A DNA stretch of 64,000 nucleotides from Alphaproteobacteria bacterium (GTDB taxonomy: Bacteria; Pseudomonadota; Alphaproteobacteria; Ferrovibrionales; Ferrovibrionaceae). This document shows, one piece after another, positions 44,146 through 53,415 of the stretch. Made by a program: the position numbers and the translations under genes. Numbering within the stretch: the stretch's first letter is position 1; each line of letters opens with the position of its first letter. Location of the stretch: contig JAFKFH010000007.1 of NCBI GenBank assembly GCA_017307375.1, positions 310,001 through 374,000 on the forward strand. Reading direction: 5' to 3'. Under the pieces are notes generated by a model that was given only the letters and a program-made list of their open reading frames with translations, made no database searches and was not told where the DNA came from.

Positions 44146-44784
44146 TCACGGACGGACGGCGCCTGTCCGCAACGTCCGCGGCCGTCGGCGCAGCTTTTCC
44201 TTGAGCCGCCAGCCGAGGCCGAAAGCGAGGATCGCCCCGTAGATGACTGGCCAGGTCACGTCCGCCTTGACCAGCAAATAGTAGTGAATTACCGCCAGGA
44301 CGCCGATTGGGTAGACCAGCCGGTGCAGCATCATCCATGTCCTTGCCCCCAGCCGCCGCACCATCGCGGCGGTCGATGTTGCAGCCAGCGGGACCAGCAA
44401 CACGAAGGCCAGCATGCCGACGGTGATATAGGGCCGCTTCAGGATGTCGCCGACGATCGACGGAAGGTCGAGCCCCTGGTCGACGACGAGGTAGGTCGTC
44501 AGATGCAGGCAGACATAGAAGAAGGCGTAGAGCCCGATCATCCGGCGGAAGCGGGCCGGTGCGTTCCAGCCCATCTGGCGCAGCGGGGTGATCATCAGCC
44601 CGCCGACGATGAAGCGGATGCCCCAGTCGCCGGTCGAGCGGATCAGCGTCTCGACCGGGTCGGACCCCAGATCGTCGGCCAGGAATCGCCAGACCAGGCT
44701 GGCGAGTGGCACCAGGCAGGCGAGGAAAACCGCCAGCCAGACCAGTCGCCGCCGCGACAACGCGCCGATCGCGGAAACGGGCAT
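44146..44784 (-). CDS. msrQ: MsrQ, heme-binding membrane subunit of methionine sulfoxide reductase
   Basis: 212-residue integral membrane cytochrome b of the YedZ/ferric reductase-like family, passing electrons from the quinone pool or flavin to MsrP. Six hydrophobic segments and paired His residues are visible (LYAFFYVCLHLTTYLVV; MMLHRLVYPIGVLAVIHYYLLV), with GLMITPLRQ and RRMIGLYAF. The start overlaps the msrP stop by one base; the longer frame upstream is a shadow. Confidence 0.93.
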   Translation of the reverse strand: MPVSAIGALSRRRLVWLAVFLACLVPLASLVWRFLADDLGSDPVETLIRSTGDWGIRFIVGGLMITPLRQMGWNAPARFRRMIGLYAFFYVCLHLTTYLVVDQGLDLPSIVGDILKRPYITVGMLAFVLLVPLAATSTAAMVRRLGARTWMMLHRLVYPIGVLAVIHYYLLVKADVTWPVIYGAILAFGLGWRLKEKLRRRPRTLRTGAVRP

Positions 44785-45707
44785 CAGTAATATTTCTTCA
44801 GGTCCATGCCGAAATAGAGGCTCGAAACCTGATCGGCGTAGCCATTGAACATCAGGGTAGGCCGGCGCGAGAATTCGCCGATGCGCCGCTCGCGCGCCTG
44901 GCTCCAGCGGGGGTGGTCGACGGCCGGGTTCACGTTCGAATAGAAGCCGTATTCCTCGGGGTTGGCCGTGTTCCAGGCAGTCGCCGGCTGAGTCTCGGTG
45001 AAGCGGATGCGCACGATCGACTTGGCGTACTTGAAGCCGTATTTCCACGGCACGACCAGGCGCAGCGGCGCCCCGTTCTGGTTGGGCAGGGTTTCGCCGT
45101 ACAGCCCGACCGCGAGGATGGTCAGGGGGTGCATCGCCTCGTCCATCCTGAGGCCCTCGCGATAGGGCCAGTCCAGATACGGCAGGCTCAAGCCCCACAT
45201 CTGGCTCTTTTCCGCGACCGTCGTGAATTCGACGAACTTTGCCTTCGATGTCGGTTCGGCACGCTTGATGACCTCGGACAGCGAAAAACCGACCCACGGA
45301 ATGACCATGGACCAGCCTTCGACGCAGCGCAGGCGGTAGATCCGTTCTTCCAGCGCGATGCCCTTCAGCAGGTCTTCCAGCGCATAATCGGCCGGCTTGG
45401 CGACCTCGCCGTCGATCTTGACCGTCCAGGGATCGGTTTTCAGCTTGCCCGCATGCTTGGCCGGGTCGGCCTTGTCGGTGCCGAACTCGTAATAGTTGTT
45501 GTAGGTCGTGACATCCTTCAGCGGGGTCAATGCCTCGCCCGTCGTCGACAGCGGACTTTTCGCGTAGGTCAGCGTCGCTGCGGCGGCCGGGAAGGCTGCG
45601 CCGAGCCCGAGAGCGCCGGCCCCGGCGAGCAGGCCGCGGCGATTGAGATAGAGGTCACGGGGCGTGATCTCGGACGGCTTGATGTCTGACGGCTTGCCGA
45701 TAAGCAT
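44784..45707 (-). CDS. msrP: MsrP, periplasmic methionine-sulfoxide reductase catalytic subunit
   Basis: 307-residue molybdopterin enzyme that repairs oxidised methionine in envelope proteins. A twin-arginine signal ([22 protein letters not shown], about 28-48) sends it folded through Tat. The Mo-ligating Cys is in [18 protein letters not shown], with PHxxx-like [19 protein letters not shown] and [17 protein letters not shown] toward the C terminus. It is co-translated with msrQ. Confidence 0.95.
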   Translation of the reverse strand: MLIGKPSDIKPSEITPRDLYLNRRGLLAGAGALGLGAAFPAAAATLTYAKSPLSTTGEALTPLKDVTTYNNYYEFGTDKADPAKHAGKLKTDPWTVKIDGEVAKPADYALEDLLKGIALEERIYRLRCVEGWSMVIPWVGFSLSEVIKRAEPTSKAKFVEFTTVAEKSQMWGLSLPYLDWPYREGLRMDEAMHPLTILAVGLYGETLPNQNGAPLRLVVPWKYGFKYAKSIVRIRFTETQPATAWNTANPEEYGFYSNVNPAVDHPRWSQARERRIGEFSRRPTLMFNGYADQVSSLYFGMDLKKYY

Positions 45708-45741
45708 GCGTGAAGACCCTGAATTTGTCGTGCTGGGAAGG

Positions 45742-46344
45742 TTACATCGGCGGCGCGACGCCGTCGCGACCGACCACGATGCGCGCGGCCGTCATCGTGC
45801 CGTCGGCGGCCGGACGGGCGGTGACGAAGACCGGCAGGCCGGGTTTGAGGTCTGCCCGCTCGGCCGGGCCGAAAGTCACGACCGGCGCCGAGGGCGGCAC
45901 GGTGATCGATGCTTTCTGGCCCTTGAACATGACGTCGAGGGTCCGGCCCTTGGCGACCTCGACGACGCCGTTCACGGTTCCGTTCGTCATCGACGAGCCC
46001 GGCACGAGATCCCAGGGAAACTGGCCCTCGCCGGTACCCCGCGCGGCTTCGGGGAAGACGACCACCTCGATCGCCTCGAGGCCCCCGTCGGCAGCGGGCT
46101 TGGCTGCCGTGCCGATATAGCTGCCGGGCTGGATCGCCTGCAGGTCGAGCGCCTTTACCGCCGCGACGCCGGTTTCAGGCGTCAGGCCGAGCTTGACCTG
46201 CTGGCCGTCGCGCGCCGTGACGGTGATCGAGCTCGCATCGACGGTCGCGATGTTGCCCCGCACGCGGGTCGCCGGCTGCTGGCCGAGCGCCGGAAGGGCG
46301 AGGCATGAGGCGACAATGACGGCGAGGAGGCTGCGAATGCGCAT
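45742..46344 (-). CDS. Secreted DUF5666-like protein
   Basis: 200-residue exported protein. The N-terminal signal ([19 protein letters not shown]) could be cut by signal peptidase I after ALG; VASC also fits a lipobox at Cys14, though the leader would be short. The body has two small beta-rich repeats, [20 protein letters not shown] and a later [18 protein letters not shown], like the DUF5666 OB-type folds. Function is unknown. It lies 34 bp upstream of msrP on the same strand, so it may serve the same envelope stress response. Confidence 0.75.
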   Translation of the reverse strand: MRIRSLLAVIVASCLALPALGQQPATRVRGNIATVDASSITVTARDGQQVKLGLTPETGVAAVKALDLQAIQPGSYIGTAAKPAADGGLEAIEVVVFPEAARGTGEGQFPWDLVPGSSMTNGTVNGVVEVAKGRTLDVMFKGQKASITVPPSAPVVTFGPAERADLKPGLPVFVTARPAADGTMTAARIVVGRDGVAPPM

Positions 46345-46448
46345 CGTTGCATCTCCGGTCTGCAGAACGGCCGCTAGAGTGGACCGGGACCGGCGTGCGG
46401 CCAAATCACAGCTTCGTTTTATTTCGTCGGGCAGGGATTAAAATCCAT

Positions 46449-47324
46449 TCAATCTGCTGGTGTTACCCTGGTGTCGCCGGCAAGGAGCGCCGCGCCGCTT
46501 GTCGCCACCTCATCGAGCTTGTCGAGGCGGAGGAGGGCCAGGCCCGCGCCATCGAAGCTGGTACGCAATTCGCCGGCTTCGCGTTCGCCCAGCAGGATCG
46601 GCGTGCCGGGGGCCGGGGCTGGACCGTTGAGGCTGACCCGCGCGAGCCGGCGCTTGACCAGGCCGCGGTACTTGGTGCGGGCGGTCAATTCCTGGCCGAT
46701 ATAGCAGCCCTTGTTGAAATCGACCCCGTTCAACGCTTCGAAGCCGTGTTCGAGCAGCACGCCCCGTTCGACCTCTATGTCGCGGCTGCCGTCGGGGACG
46801 CCGCAGGCCAGCCGCAAGCGCTCGTAATCCCCATCTGCTGCCGGTGGAATGCCCAGGCCGGCCAGCATCGGGCCAATCTCGGCCGCCGGCAGGATCACGC
46901 GCACGCCCAGGCCGGCATGGCGCGGATCGACCAGCGCGATCCCGTTCCCGGCGGACACCGCTGCGCCGGCGGTTTCGGGCAGGCCGAAGGCCGCCGCCGC
47001 GTCCGCCCCGAAGACGGCGGCCACCCCAAGCGTGTCGCCGGCATCCGCTAGGCTCACCTTGGCGCGCAGCTTGTACATGCCGAGCCGGCGCAGCAGATCG
47101 CCCCGCCGAGCCCGCTCGGTATCGAGCCAGAGGGCGTCGCCGACCATGGACACGATCATTTCATGAAGGAACTTGCCCTGGGGGGTCAGCAGCGCGGCAT
47201 AGATCGAACGATCGGCCGATACCCGCGTGACGTCGTTCGAGATCAGTCCTTGGAGAAATTGCTGGCGGTCCTCGCCGGCGACGGTGAGGACCGCCCGCTG
47301 GTCGAGAAGCATATGAACCGGCAT
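46449..47324 (-). CDS. YgfZ/GcvT-like folate-binding Fe-S protein
   Basis: 291-residue tetrahydrofolate-binding protein of the YgfZ/IBA57 family, helping assembly or repair of [4Fe-4S] clusters. The signature K-G-C-Y-x-G-Q-E is present as FNKGCYIGQELTART with its essential Cys. The N terminus has FLQGLISNDVTRVSADRSIY and LLTPQGKFLHEMIV, as in GcvT-related proteins. It is divergent from the GT9 gene with a 94-bp gap in which I see no clear motif. Confidence 0.93.
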   Translation of the reverse strand: MPVHMLLDQRAVLTVAGEDRQQFLQGLISNDVTRVSADRSIYAALLTPQGKFLHEMIVSMVGDALWLDTERARRGDLLRRLGMYKLRAKVSLADAGDTLGVAAVFGADAAAAFGLPETAGAAVSAGNGIALVDPRHAGLGVRVILPAAEIGPMLAGLGIPPAADGDYERLRLACGVPDGSRDIEVERGVLLEHGFEALNGVDFNKGCYIGQELTARTKYRGLVKRRLARVSLNGPAPAPGTPILLGEREAGELRTSFDGAGLALLRLDKLDEVATSGAALLAGDTRVTPAD

Positions 47325-47418
47325 GCCACTGATCCCCTGATAACGCGACTGACGCGCGAGTTAGGCCGCCCTGCCGCGCTTGGCAAGGGGGCGCCGGGTA
47401 AGATAAACCGAAGCGGCC

Positions 47419-48375
47419 ATGAAAGTGCTGTTCATCACCTCGAACCGGATCGGCGACGCCGTGCTGTCGACGGGCCTCGTCGCCTGGATGGTCGACAATG
47501 TCCGCGACCTGCGGCTTACGGTCGCCTGCGGCCCGCTCGCCGCGCCGCTGTTCGAGGCGGTGCCCGGCATCGAACGGGTCATCCCGATGCACAAGGGGCG
47601 CTGGGGCGCCCACTGGTTTCGGCTGTGGCGGCAGGTGTGGTGGCGACGCTGGAACCTGATCGTCGATCTTCGCGGCTCGCTGATATCCCAGGGCCTGCGC
47701 TCGACCCGGCGCAAGGTCATGCTGTTCCACAACGAGACGACGCACAAGGTCGCCCAGCTCGGCGCCTTCATGAAGCTGCGGCCGGTGCCGGGACCGAGGA
47801 TCTACGTGGCGCCATCCCACGAGGCGGCCGCGGCCCGGCTGATCCCGGCGGGTCCGCCCGTCCTGGCGGTCGCGCCGACCGCCAACTGGATCGGCAAGAT
47901 CTGGCCGGCCGAGCGCTTCGTCGAGGCCATCGCCAGGCTGACCGGACCGGACGGGATTTTGCCGGGTGCCCGGATCGCCGTGTTCGGCGGGCCGGGCGAG
48001 GAGGCGCTGGCCCGTCCGGTCCTGGAGGCATTGCCGCGCGAACGGGTCATCGATCTCGTCGGCACCGTCGATCTCCTGACCGCCTCGGCCTGCCTGCGCC
48101 GCTGCGCCCTGTTCATCGGCAACGATTCCGCGCCGATGCATCTGGCTTCGGCCAGCGGCATCCCGACCATCGGCCTGTTCGGTCCCAGCAAGGAACGGGT
48201 CTACGGGCCATGGGGTGAGCGCGGCCTCGCCATACGCACCGATCTCAGCTACGACCAGATCGTCGCGGCGCCCGAGTACGACCACCGCCTGCCGCAGAGC
48301 TGGATGGGCTCGCTGCCGGTCGACAAGGTCGTGGCCGAGGCCGAAGACTTCTGGCGGCACCTCGAGGAGACCTGA
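47419..48375 (+). CDS. Glycosyltransferase family 9 (heptosyltransferase-like)
   Basis: 318-residue GT-B enzyme of the ADP-heptose:LPS heptosyltransferase family: ITSNRIGDAVLSTGLVAWMV (6-25), DLRGSLISQGL, VAPTANWIGKIWPAERFVE and the C-terminal FIGNDSAPMHLASASGIPTIGLFGPS. It likely adds a heptose or other sugar to lipopolysaccharide or another surface glycan; the acceptor is unknown. It starts a run of three closely spaced genes with dihydroorotase and a TPR glycosyltransferase. Confidence 0.9.
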   Translation: MKVLFITSNRIGDAVLSTGLVAWMVDNVRDLRLTVACGPLAAPLFEAVPGIERVIPMHKGRWGAHWFRLWRQVWWRRWNLIVDLRGSLISQGLRSTRRKVMLFHNETTHKVAQLGAFMKLRPVPGPRIYVAPSHEAAAARLIPAGPPVLAVAPTANWIGKIWPAERFVEAIARLTGPDGILPGARIAVFGGPGEEALARPVLEALPRERVIDLVGTVDLLTASACLRRCALFIGNDSAPMHLASASGIPTIGLFGPSKERVYGPWGERGLAIRTDLSYDQIVAAPEYDHRLPQSWMGSLPVDKVVAEAEDFWRHLEET

Positions 48376-48377
48376 CC

Positions 48378-49721
48378 ATGGCGGCAAGTTACGATCTGAT
48401 CATCGCCGGCGGCGAGGTCGCGACCCCGAGCGGACTGGCGCGGGGCGATGTCGCCGTCCGCGGCGGGCGCATCGTTGCCATCGGCGCCCTGGACCGCGGA
48501 ACCGCCGCCCAGGTGATCGAGGCTACCGGCCTGACCGTGCTGCCCGGCGTGATCGACAGCCAGGTCCATTTCCGCGAGCCGGGACTGGAACACAAGGAGG
48601 ACCTCGCCTCAGGCACCGCTGCGGCGGCCCTGGGTGGTGTCACCGCCATCTTCGAGATGCCGAACACCAAGCCCGGCACCACGACCGCCGCGGCGCTCGA
48701 GGACAAGCTGGCCCGCGCCCGCGGCCGTGCCTGGGTCGATCATGCCTTCTATGTCGGTGCGGCCGCCGACAATGTCGACGAACTGGCGCGGCTGGAAAAC
48801 CTGCCCGGTGCGGCCGGCATCAAGGTATTCATGGGCTCGTCAACCGGTACGCTGCTGGTCGCCGACGACGAGACGCTTGGGCGCGTCCTGTCGCAGGGCC
48901 GCCGCCGCGTCGCCATCCATGCCGAAGACGAAGACCGCTTGATTGCCCGCCGGCATATCGCGGCCGAAAGCGGTGGTCGGGCGCATGCGCATCCCGACTG
49001 GCGCGACGTCGACAGTGCCCTGATGGCGACCAGGCGCCTGCTCAAGCTTGCCCGTCATACCGGCCGCCGGGTCCACGTGCTTCACGTGACGACCGCGGAA
49101 GAAATGGCGCTGCTGGCCGAACATCGCGACATCGCCACGGTCGAGGCGACGCCGCAGCATCTGACCCTCGCGGCACCCGACGCCTATGATCGCCTGGGGA
49201 CCTATGCCCAGATGAACCCGCCGATCCGCGACGAGCGTCATCGGGCCGCGCTGTGGCAGGCCGTCACCGACGGCGTCGTCGACGTCATCGGGTCCGATCA
49301 TGCCCCCCACACGATCGAGGAGAAGGCCAAGGCCTACCCGGACAGCCCGTCCGGCATGCCCGGCGTCCAGACGCTGCTGCCGCTGCTGCTCGACCACGTG
49401 GCCGCCGGGCGTCTCACGCTGGCGCGGCTGATCGACCTGACCTCGGCCGGGGCGCAGCGCGTCTTCGGCGTGGCGGCCAAGGGCCGCATCGCCCTCGGTT
49501 ACGACGCCGATTTCACCATCGTCGACCTCAAGCGCCGCCAGCGGATCGAGGAGAGCTGGCTCGCCTCGAAATGCGGCTGGTCGCCGTTCACCGGCATGAC
49601 CGTGACGGGCTGGCCGGTCATGACCATCGTGCGCGGCCATGTCGTGATGCGCGACGGCGCGCTGCAGGGGGCCGCGATCGGCGAGCCGGTCCGCTTTACC
49701 GAGGCGCTGCCCGCGGCCTGA
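48378..49721 (+). CDS. Dihydroorotase (class I PyrC)
   Basis: 447-residue amidohydrolase. The metal His pair lies in IDSQVHFREPG (H-x-R type), the bridging Lys in AAGIKVFMGSS, further ligands in AIHAEDED and VLHVTTAEEM, and the catalytic Asp in GSDHAPHT. HFREPGLEHKED with PPIRDERHR near the middle fits dihydroorotase rather than allantoinase, but related hydantoinase functions cannot be excluded. It follows the GT9 gene by 2 bp and precedes a TPR glycosyltransferase by 2 bp, an uncommon setting; no pyrB is adjacent. Confidence 0.85.
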   Translation: MAASYDLIIAGGEVATPSGLARGDVAVRGGRIVAIGALDRGTAAQVIEATGLTVLPGVIDSQVHFREPGLEHKEDLASGTAAAALGGVTAIFEMPNTKPGTTTAAALEDKLARARGRAWVDHAFYVGAAADNVDELARLENLPGAAGIKVFMGSSTGTLLVADDETLGRVLSQGRRRVAIHAEDEDRLIARRHIAAESGGRAHAHPDWRDVDSALMATRRLLKLARHTGRRVHVLHVTTAEEMALLAEHRDIATVEATPQHLTLAAPDAYDRLGTYAQMNPPIRDERHRAALWQAVTDGVVDVIGSDHAPHTIEEKAKAYPDSPSGMPGVQTLLPLLLDHVAAGRLTLARLIDLTSAGAQRVFGVAAKGRIALGYDADFTIVDLKRRQRIEESWLASKCGWSPFTGMTVTGWPVMTIVRGHVVMRDGALQGAAIGEPVRFTEALPAA

Positions 49722-49723
49722 GC

Positions 49724-51073
49724 GTGCTGCCGGTAGACGCAGCCCTTGCCCATGCCGACGCGGCGCTGGCGGCAGGGCGGCTGGATCAGGCCGAGGAGGG
49801 CTATCGCCGTGTCCTCGGCGCGCGCCCGGATCATGCCGGTGCGCTGTGGCGGTTCGCCGAGCTGGCGCGCCGGCGCGGGCATGTCACGCTTGGCCTTCAT
49901 CTGTTGCGTGCGGCGGCGGCGGCCGATCCCGCCGAATGGCAGGCCTGGCGGCTGCTCGGCAACGAGCTTGCGCGGCGCGGCGACGCGGCAGCGCATCGGA
50001 TGCACCGGCGGGCGACCGCAGCCTTGCCGTCGGCGGTGGAGGCCTGGTTCGACCGGGCCGTGACGTTGGTCGACGACAACCGGGATGCCGAGGGCACGGC
50101 CGCCTTGCAGCGGGCGCTCGCTCTGGCGCCGGACTCGCCGCTGCTGCGCATGATGTGGGGTATGAGGCGGCTCGCCCATGGCGACTATCGGCGGGGATTC
50201 GCGCATTACGCGGCGCGTTGGGAAGTCCCGTGGCTGGTGCCGTGGGCGGCGCGATGGCGAGGGCGGCGCTGGCGGGGCGAGCCGATCGCCGGCAAGACGG
50301 TCCTGGTGCTCGGCGAACAGGGGTTCGGCGACGACCTGATGTGCCTGCGTTTCCTGCCCCGGCTGAAAGACATGGGCGCGCGTGTCATGCTGGCGCTGTC
50401 ACCCCAGTTGGCGCCGCTCGCCCGGGACCTGCCGGCGGTCGACGTGTTTGTCGAAAGCGGCGAGCCGGTGCCGCCCTGCGACTTCGAGATCCCGATGTTC
50501 GACCTGCCCTGGCGGGTCGGCCTTGGTCGACCGGCGGACGCGGCATGTTCGCCCTATCTGCGGGCGGATCCGGGCAAGGTGGCCGCATGGCGCGACCGGC
50601 TTGGGCCGGCAGCGGGCCTGCGCATCGGCATCGCCTGGGCCGGGCGGCCCAGCCATCCGCTGGATGCGCGGCGGTCGCTGTCGCTTTCGGCGCTGGCCCC
50701 GCTTCTCGGCATGGCGGGGTGCGAGTTCCACTCGTTGCAGCTTGGTCCCGCGGCGGCCGCGGCGATCGGCACGCCCGTGATCGATCATCAGGCGGAGTTG
50801 CGCGCGTTCGACGATACGGCAGCGCTGATGTCGGTGCTGGACCTGATCATTTCGGTCGACAGCGCGCCCGTCCACCTCGCCGGCGCCCTCGGCCGGCCGG
50901 TATGGGCGATGCTCTACGCCCCGGCCGAATGGCGCTGGGGCATCTCGGGCGAGACCACGCCGTGGTACGGCAGTGCGCGGCTGTTCCGCCAACGGGCCGT
51001 CGGGGATTGGGCGCCGGTCGTCGCCCGGATCTGTGCCGCCCTGGCCGATATGCTGAATCGTCAGTCAGCTTAA
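49724..51073 (+). CDS. TPR-repeat protein with GT9-like glycosyltransferase domain
   Basis: 449 residues from a GTG start 2 bp after the dihydroorotase stop. Residues 1-150 are helical tetratricopeptide repeats (AHADAALAAGRLDQAEEGYRRVLGARPDHAGAL in blocks, LQRALALAPDSPLL). The rest is a GT-B domain like GT9/GT41 relatives: VLVLGEQGFGDDLMCLRFLP, GIAWAGRPSHPLDARRSLSL, and SVDSAPVHLAGALGRPVWAML. Such proteins often glycosylate flagellin or surface polymers; the target is unknown. The much longer frame upstream overlaps pyrC and is not used. Confidence 0.85.
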   Translation: MLPVDAALAHADAALAAGRLDQAEEGYRRVLGARPDHAGALWRFAELARRRGHVTLGLHLLRAAAAADPAEWQAWRLLGNELARRGDAAAHRMHRRATAALPSAVEAWFDRAVTLVDDNRDAEGTAALQRALALAPDSPLLRMMWGMRRLAHGDYRRGFAHYAARWEVPWLVPWAARWRGRRWRGEPIAGKTVLVLGEQGFGDDLMCLRFLPRLKDMGARVMLALSPQLAPLARDLPAVDVFVESGEPVPPCDFEIPMFDLPWRVGLGRPADAACSPYLRADPGKVAAWRDRLGPAAGLRIGIAWAGRPSHPLDARRSLSLSALAPLLGMAGCEFHSLQLGPAAAAAIGTPVIDHQAELRAFDDTAALMSVLDLIISVDSAPVHLAGALGRPVWAMLYAPAEWRWGISGETTPWYGSARLFRQRAVGDWAPVVARICAALADMLNRQSA

Positions 51074-51139
51074 CGACGCCCTGCTGCTCTGCTATAAGAC
51101 GGCCGCCCAAATCTTGAGAGATACCGGAAGGAAACGCGC

Positions 51140-52303
51140 ATGACCGCCTGCATCGTCGGCTGGAGCCACTCGAAGTTCGGCAAGCTGGAAGGCACGCTCG
51201 AAGACCTGATCGTCCAGGTCGCGCAAGGCGCGATCGCCGATGCGGGGATCGCGCCGTCGGACGTCGACCAGATCTACATCGGCACCTTCAATGGCGGGCT
51301 TGACGAACAGGACTTCGCGGCATCGCTGGTGCTGCAGGCCGACGACCGCCTGCGCTTCACCCCGTCGACCAGGGTCGAGAATGCCTGTGCCACCGGCTCG
51401 GCGGCGATCTACCAGGGTATCAACGCGATCGAGGCCGGCAAGGCGCGGGTCGTGCTGGCGGTCGGCGTCGAGAAGATGACCGCGATCGAGACCTCGGCGG
51501 TCGGCAAGATCCTGCTTCGGGCCTCCTATCGCAAGACCGAGCATTTCACCGATGGCGGCTTCGCGGCCTGCTTCGACGTGATCCAGTCGTCCTATTTCCA
51601 GCGTTACGGCGACCAGTCGGACGCGACGGCGCGCATCGCGGCCAAGAACCACAAGAACGGCTCGGTCAATCCGCTGGCCCATATGCAGCGGGATTTCGGC
51701 TACGAGTTCTGCCGCACCGTGTCCGACAAGAATCCGATCGTGGTCGGCCAGCTGAAGCGCACCGATTGCAGCATGGTCTCGGACGGTGCCGCCGCCGTGG
51801 TGCTGACCGACACGCAGACGGCGCTGTCGATGAAGAAGGCCATCGCCTTCCGCGCCGCCCAGCATGTCCAGGATTTCCTGCCGATGGCCAAGCGCGACGT
51901 CATTGCCTTCGAAGGTCCCGAACTCGCGTGGAAGAAGGCCCTGGCCGAAGCGAAACTGACCCTCGACGACCTTTCGTTCGTCGAAAGCCATGACTGCTTC
52001 ACCATCGCGGAACTGATCGAATACGAGGCCATGGGCCTGACCCCCAAGGGGCAGGGCGCCCGCGCGATCAACGAAGGCTGGACGGAGAAGGACGGCAAGC
52101 TGCCGGTCAATCCGTCGGGCGGGCTGAAGTCGAAGGGTCATCCGATCGGCGCCACCGGCGTGTCGATGCACGTGATGGCCGCGATGCAGCTCGACGGCTC
52201 GGCCGGCGGCATGCAGGTGCGGGATCCGAAGATCGGCGCCGTCTTCAACATGGGCGGCGTGGCCGTCGCCAACTACGTCTCGATCCTCGAAAAGCTGCGC
52301 TGA
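51140..52303 (+). CDS. Thiolase, SCP2-type acetyl-CoA acetyltransferase
   Basis: 387-residue thiolase. The nucleophile Cys is in RVENACATGSAAIYQG (about 83-98); ESHDCFTIAELIEYEAMGL and GGLKSKGHPIGATGVSMH are the HDCF and GHP blocks of the SCP2/SCP-x branch. It probably cleaves a beta-ketoacyl-CoA with CoASH. A strong ribosome site (GGAAGGAAA) precedes the ATG. It is followed by an AcuI-type reductase (16 bp) and then by a Liv transporter and CoA ligase, so it likely works on an activated hydroxycinnamate or fatty acid side chain. Confidence 0.88.
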   Translation: MTACIVGWSHSKFGKLEGTLEDLIVQVAQGAIADAGIAPSDVDQIYIGTFNGGLDEQDFAASLVLQADDRLRFTPSTRVENACATGSAAIYQGINAIEAGKARVVLAVGVEKMTAIETSAVGKILLRASYRKTEHFTDGGFAACFDVIQSSYFQRYGDQSDATARIAAKNHKNGSVNPLAHMQRDFGYEFCRTVSDKNPIVVGQLKRTDCSMVSDGAAAVVLTDTQTALSMKKAIAFRAAQHVQDFLPMAKRDVIAFEGPELAWKKALAEAKLTLDDLSFVESHDCFTIAELIEYEAMGLTPKGQGARAINEGWTEKDGKLPVNPSGGLKSKGHPIGATGVSMHVMAAMQLDGSAGGMQVRDPKIGAVFNMGGVAVANYVSILEKLR

Positions 52304-52319
52304 AGAAAGGCTCCGAGCC

Positions 52320-53315
52320 ATGGCCCAGGACCGCTTTCCCGCCCTGATCGCCCGCGATGCCGGCAACGGCAAGTACACGGCCGCCATCGAGCAGTTGACC
52401 CTGGCCGACCTGCCCGACGAGGACGTGCTGGTCGAGGTCGACTGCTCGACGGTCAACTACAAGGACGGGCTGGCGGTCTCGGGCAAGGGCAAGATCATCC
52501 GCAAGTTCCCGATGGTCTGCGGCATCGACCTTGCCGGTACGGTGGTCGAGAGCCGGTCGCCCGACTGGCGGCCGGGCGACAAGGTGCTGGTCAACGGCCA
52601 TGGCCTGTCCGAACGTTTCTGGGGCGGGTTCAGCCGGTATCAACGGCTCAAGCCGGAATGGCTGGTCCGCCGCCCCGACGCCTTCTCGGCGGCCGAGGCG
52701 ATGGCGATCGGCACCGCGGGCTATACCGCGATGCTCTGCGTGCTGGCGCTGGCCGAGGCCGGCGTCGGGCCGGAACGCGGTGAGATCGTCGTGACCGGCG
52801 CCGCCGGTGGCGTCGGGTCGGTTGCCATCGGCCTGCTGGCGGGCCGCGGCTATCGCGTGGCGGCGGCTACCGGACGGCCGGAAACTCACGACTACCTGCG
52901 CGGGCTCGGCGCCGCGGCTTTCGTGACCCGCGAGGAACTGGCCCAGAAGGGCGCGCCGCTGCAGTCCGAGCGCTGGGCCGGCGCCGTCGATTCCGTCGGC
53001 TCGCAGACCCTTGCCACGGTGCTGGCCCAGACCGCCTATGGCGGCGCCGTGGCCGCCTGCGGGCTGGCCGGCGGTGCCGACCTGCCGACGACGGTGCTGC
53101 CCTTCATCCTGCGCGGCGTGCGGCTTCTCGGCATTGACTCGGTGATGGCGCCGCGGGCGGCGCGCGAGGCTGCCTGGGCCGCGCTGGCGCGCGAGTTGCC
53201 CAAGGACAAGCTGGGCGCGCTGACCCAGACCGCCAAGCTGGCCGATGTTCCGGCGCTGGCCGAGGCGATCGTGGCCGGCAAGGTCCGCGGGCGCGTCGTC
53301 GTCGAGATCGTTTGA
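52320..53315 (+). CDS. Medium-chain reductase, AcuI/YhdH (acryloyl-CoA reductase) type
   Basis: 331-residue NADPH-dependent MDR without the structural zinc. The family marks are STVNYKDGLAVSGKGKIIRKFP, GIDLAGTVVESRSPDWRPGD, NGHGLSERFWGGFS, the nucleotide loop VVTGAAGGVGSVAIGLLAG and LLGIDSVMAPRAAREAAW. Characterised members reduce acryloyl-CoA or related enoyl-CoAs. In this cluster it may reduce an alpha,beta-unsaturated CoA ester. It is co-transcribed with the thiolase. Confidence 0.88.
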   Translation: MAQDRFPALIARDAGNGKYTAAIEQLTLADLPDEDVLVEVDCSTVNYKDGLAVSGKGKIIRKFPMVCGIDLAGTVVESRSPDWRPGDKVLVNGHGLSERFWGGFSRYQRLKPEWLVRRPDAFSAAEAMAIGTAGYTAMLCVLALAEAGVGPERGEIVVTGAAGGVGSVAIGLLAGRGYRVAAATGRPETHDYLRGLGAAAFVTREELAQKGAPLQSERWAGAVDSVGSQTLATVLAQTAYGGAVAACGLAGGADLPTTVLPFILRGVRLLGIDSVMAPRAAREAAWAALARELPKDKLGALTQTAKLADVPALAEAIVAGKVRGRVVVEIV

Positions 53316-53332
53316 CGTGCGATAATCTGGTT

Positions 53333-53366
53333 TTGACTTCCAACTGTTATGGAAGTGACTTATATT
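53333..53366 (+). promoter_or_regulatory. Promoter-like region with dyad before the Liv-type operon
   Basis: TTGACT is followed by TATATT, and CTTCCA-N7-TGGAAG is a perfect dyad overlapping both. The spacing of the two hexamers (22 bp) is too long for a normal sigma-70 promoter, so this could be an activated promoter. Evidence is motif-level only. Confidence 0.35.
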
Positions 53367-53406
53367 CCCCGACCAAACAAACTAGGCTGCGGCTCTTTTT
53401 TCGGGG
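53367..53406 (+). other. Leader hairpin reaching the Shine-Dalgarno of the livK-like gene
   Basis: CCCCGA pairs with TCGGGG 28 nt downstream; the right arm runs into the ribosome site GGGGAGGA at 53403-53410. It could restrict ribosome access, though the stem is only 6 bp. Confidence 0.3.
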
Positions 53407-53415
53407 AGGAAGCCA

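Noticed and set aside
51092-52456. 454-codon minus-strand frame opposite the thiolase
   Set aside because: Shadow; the thiolase motifs and ribosome site are on the plus strand.
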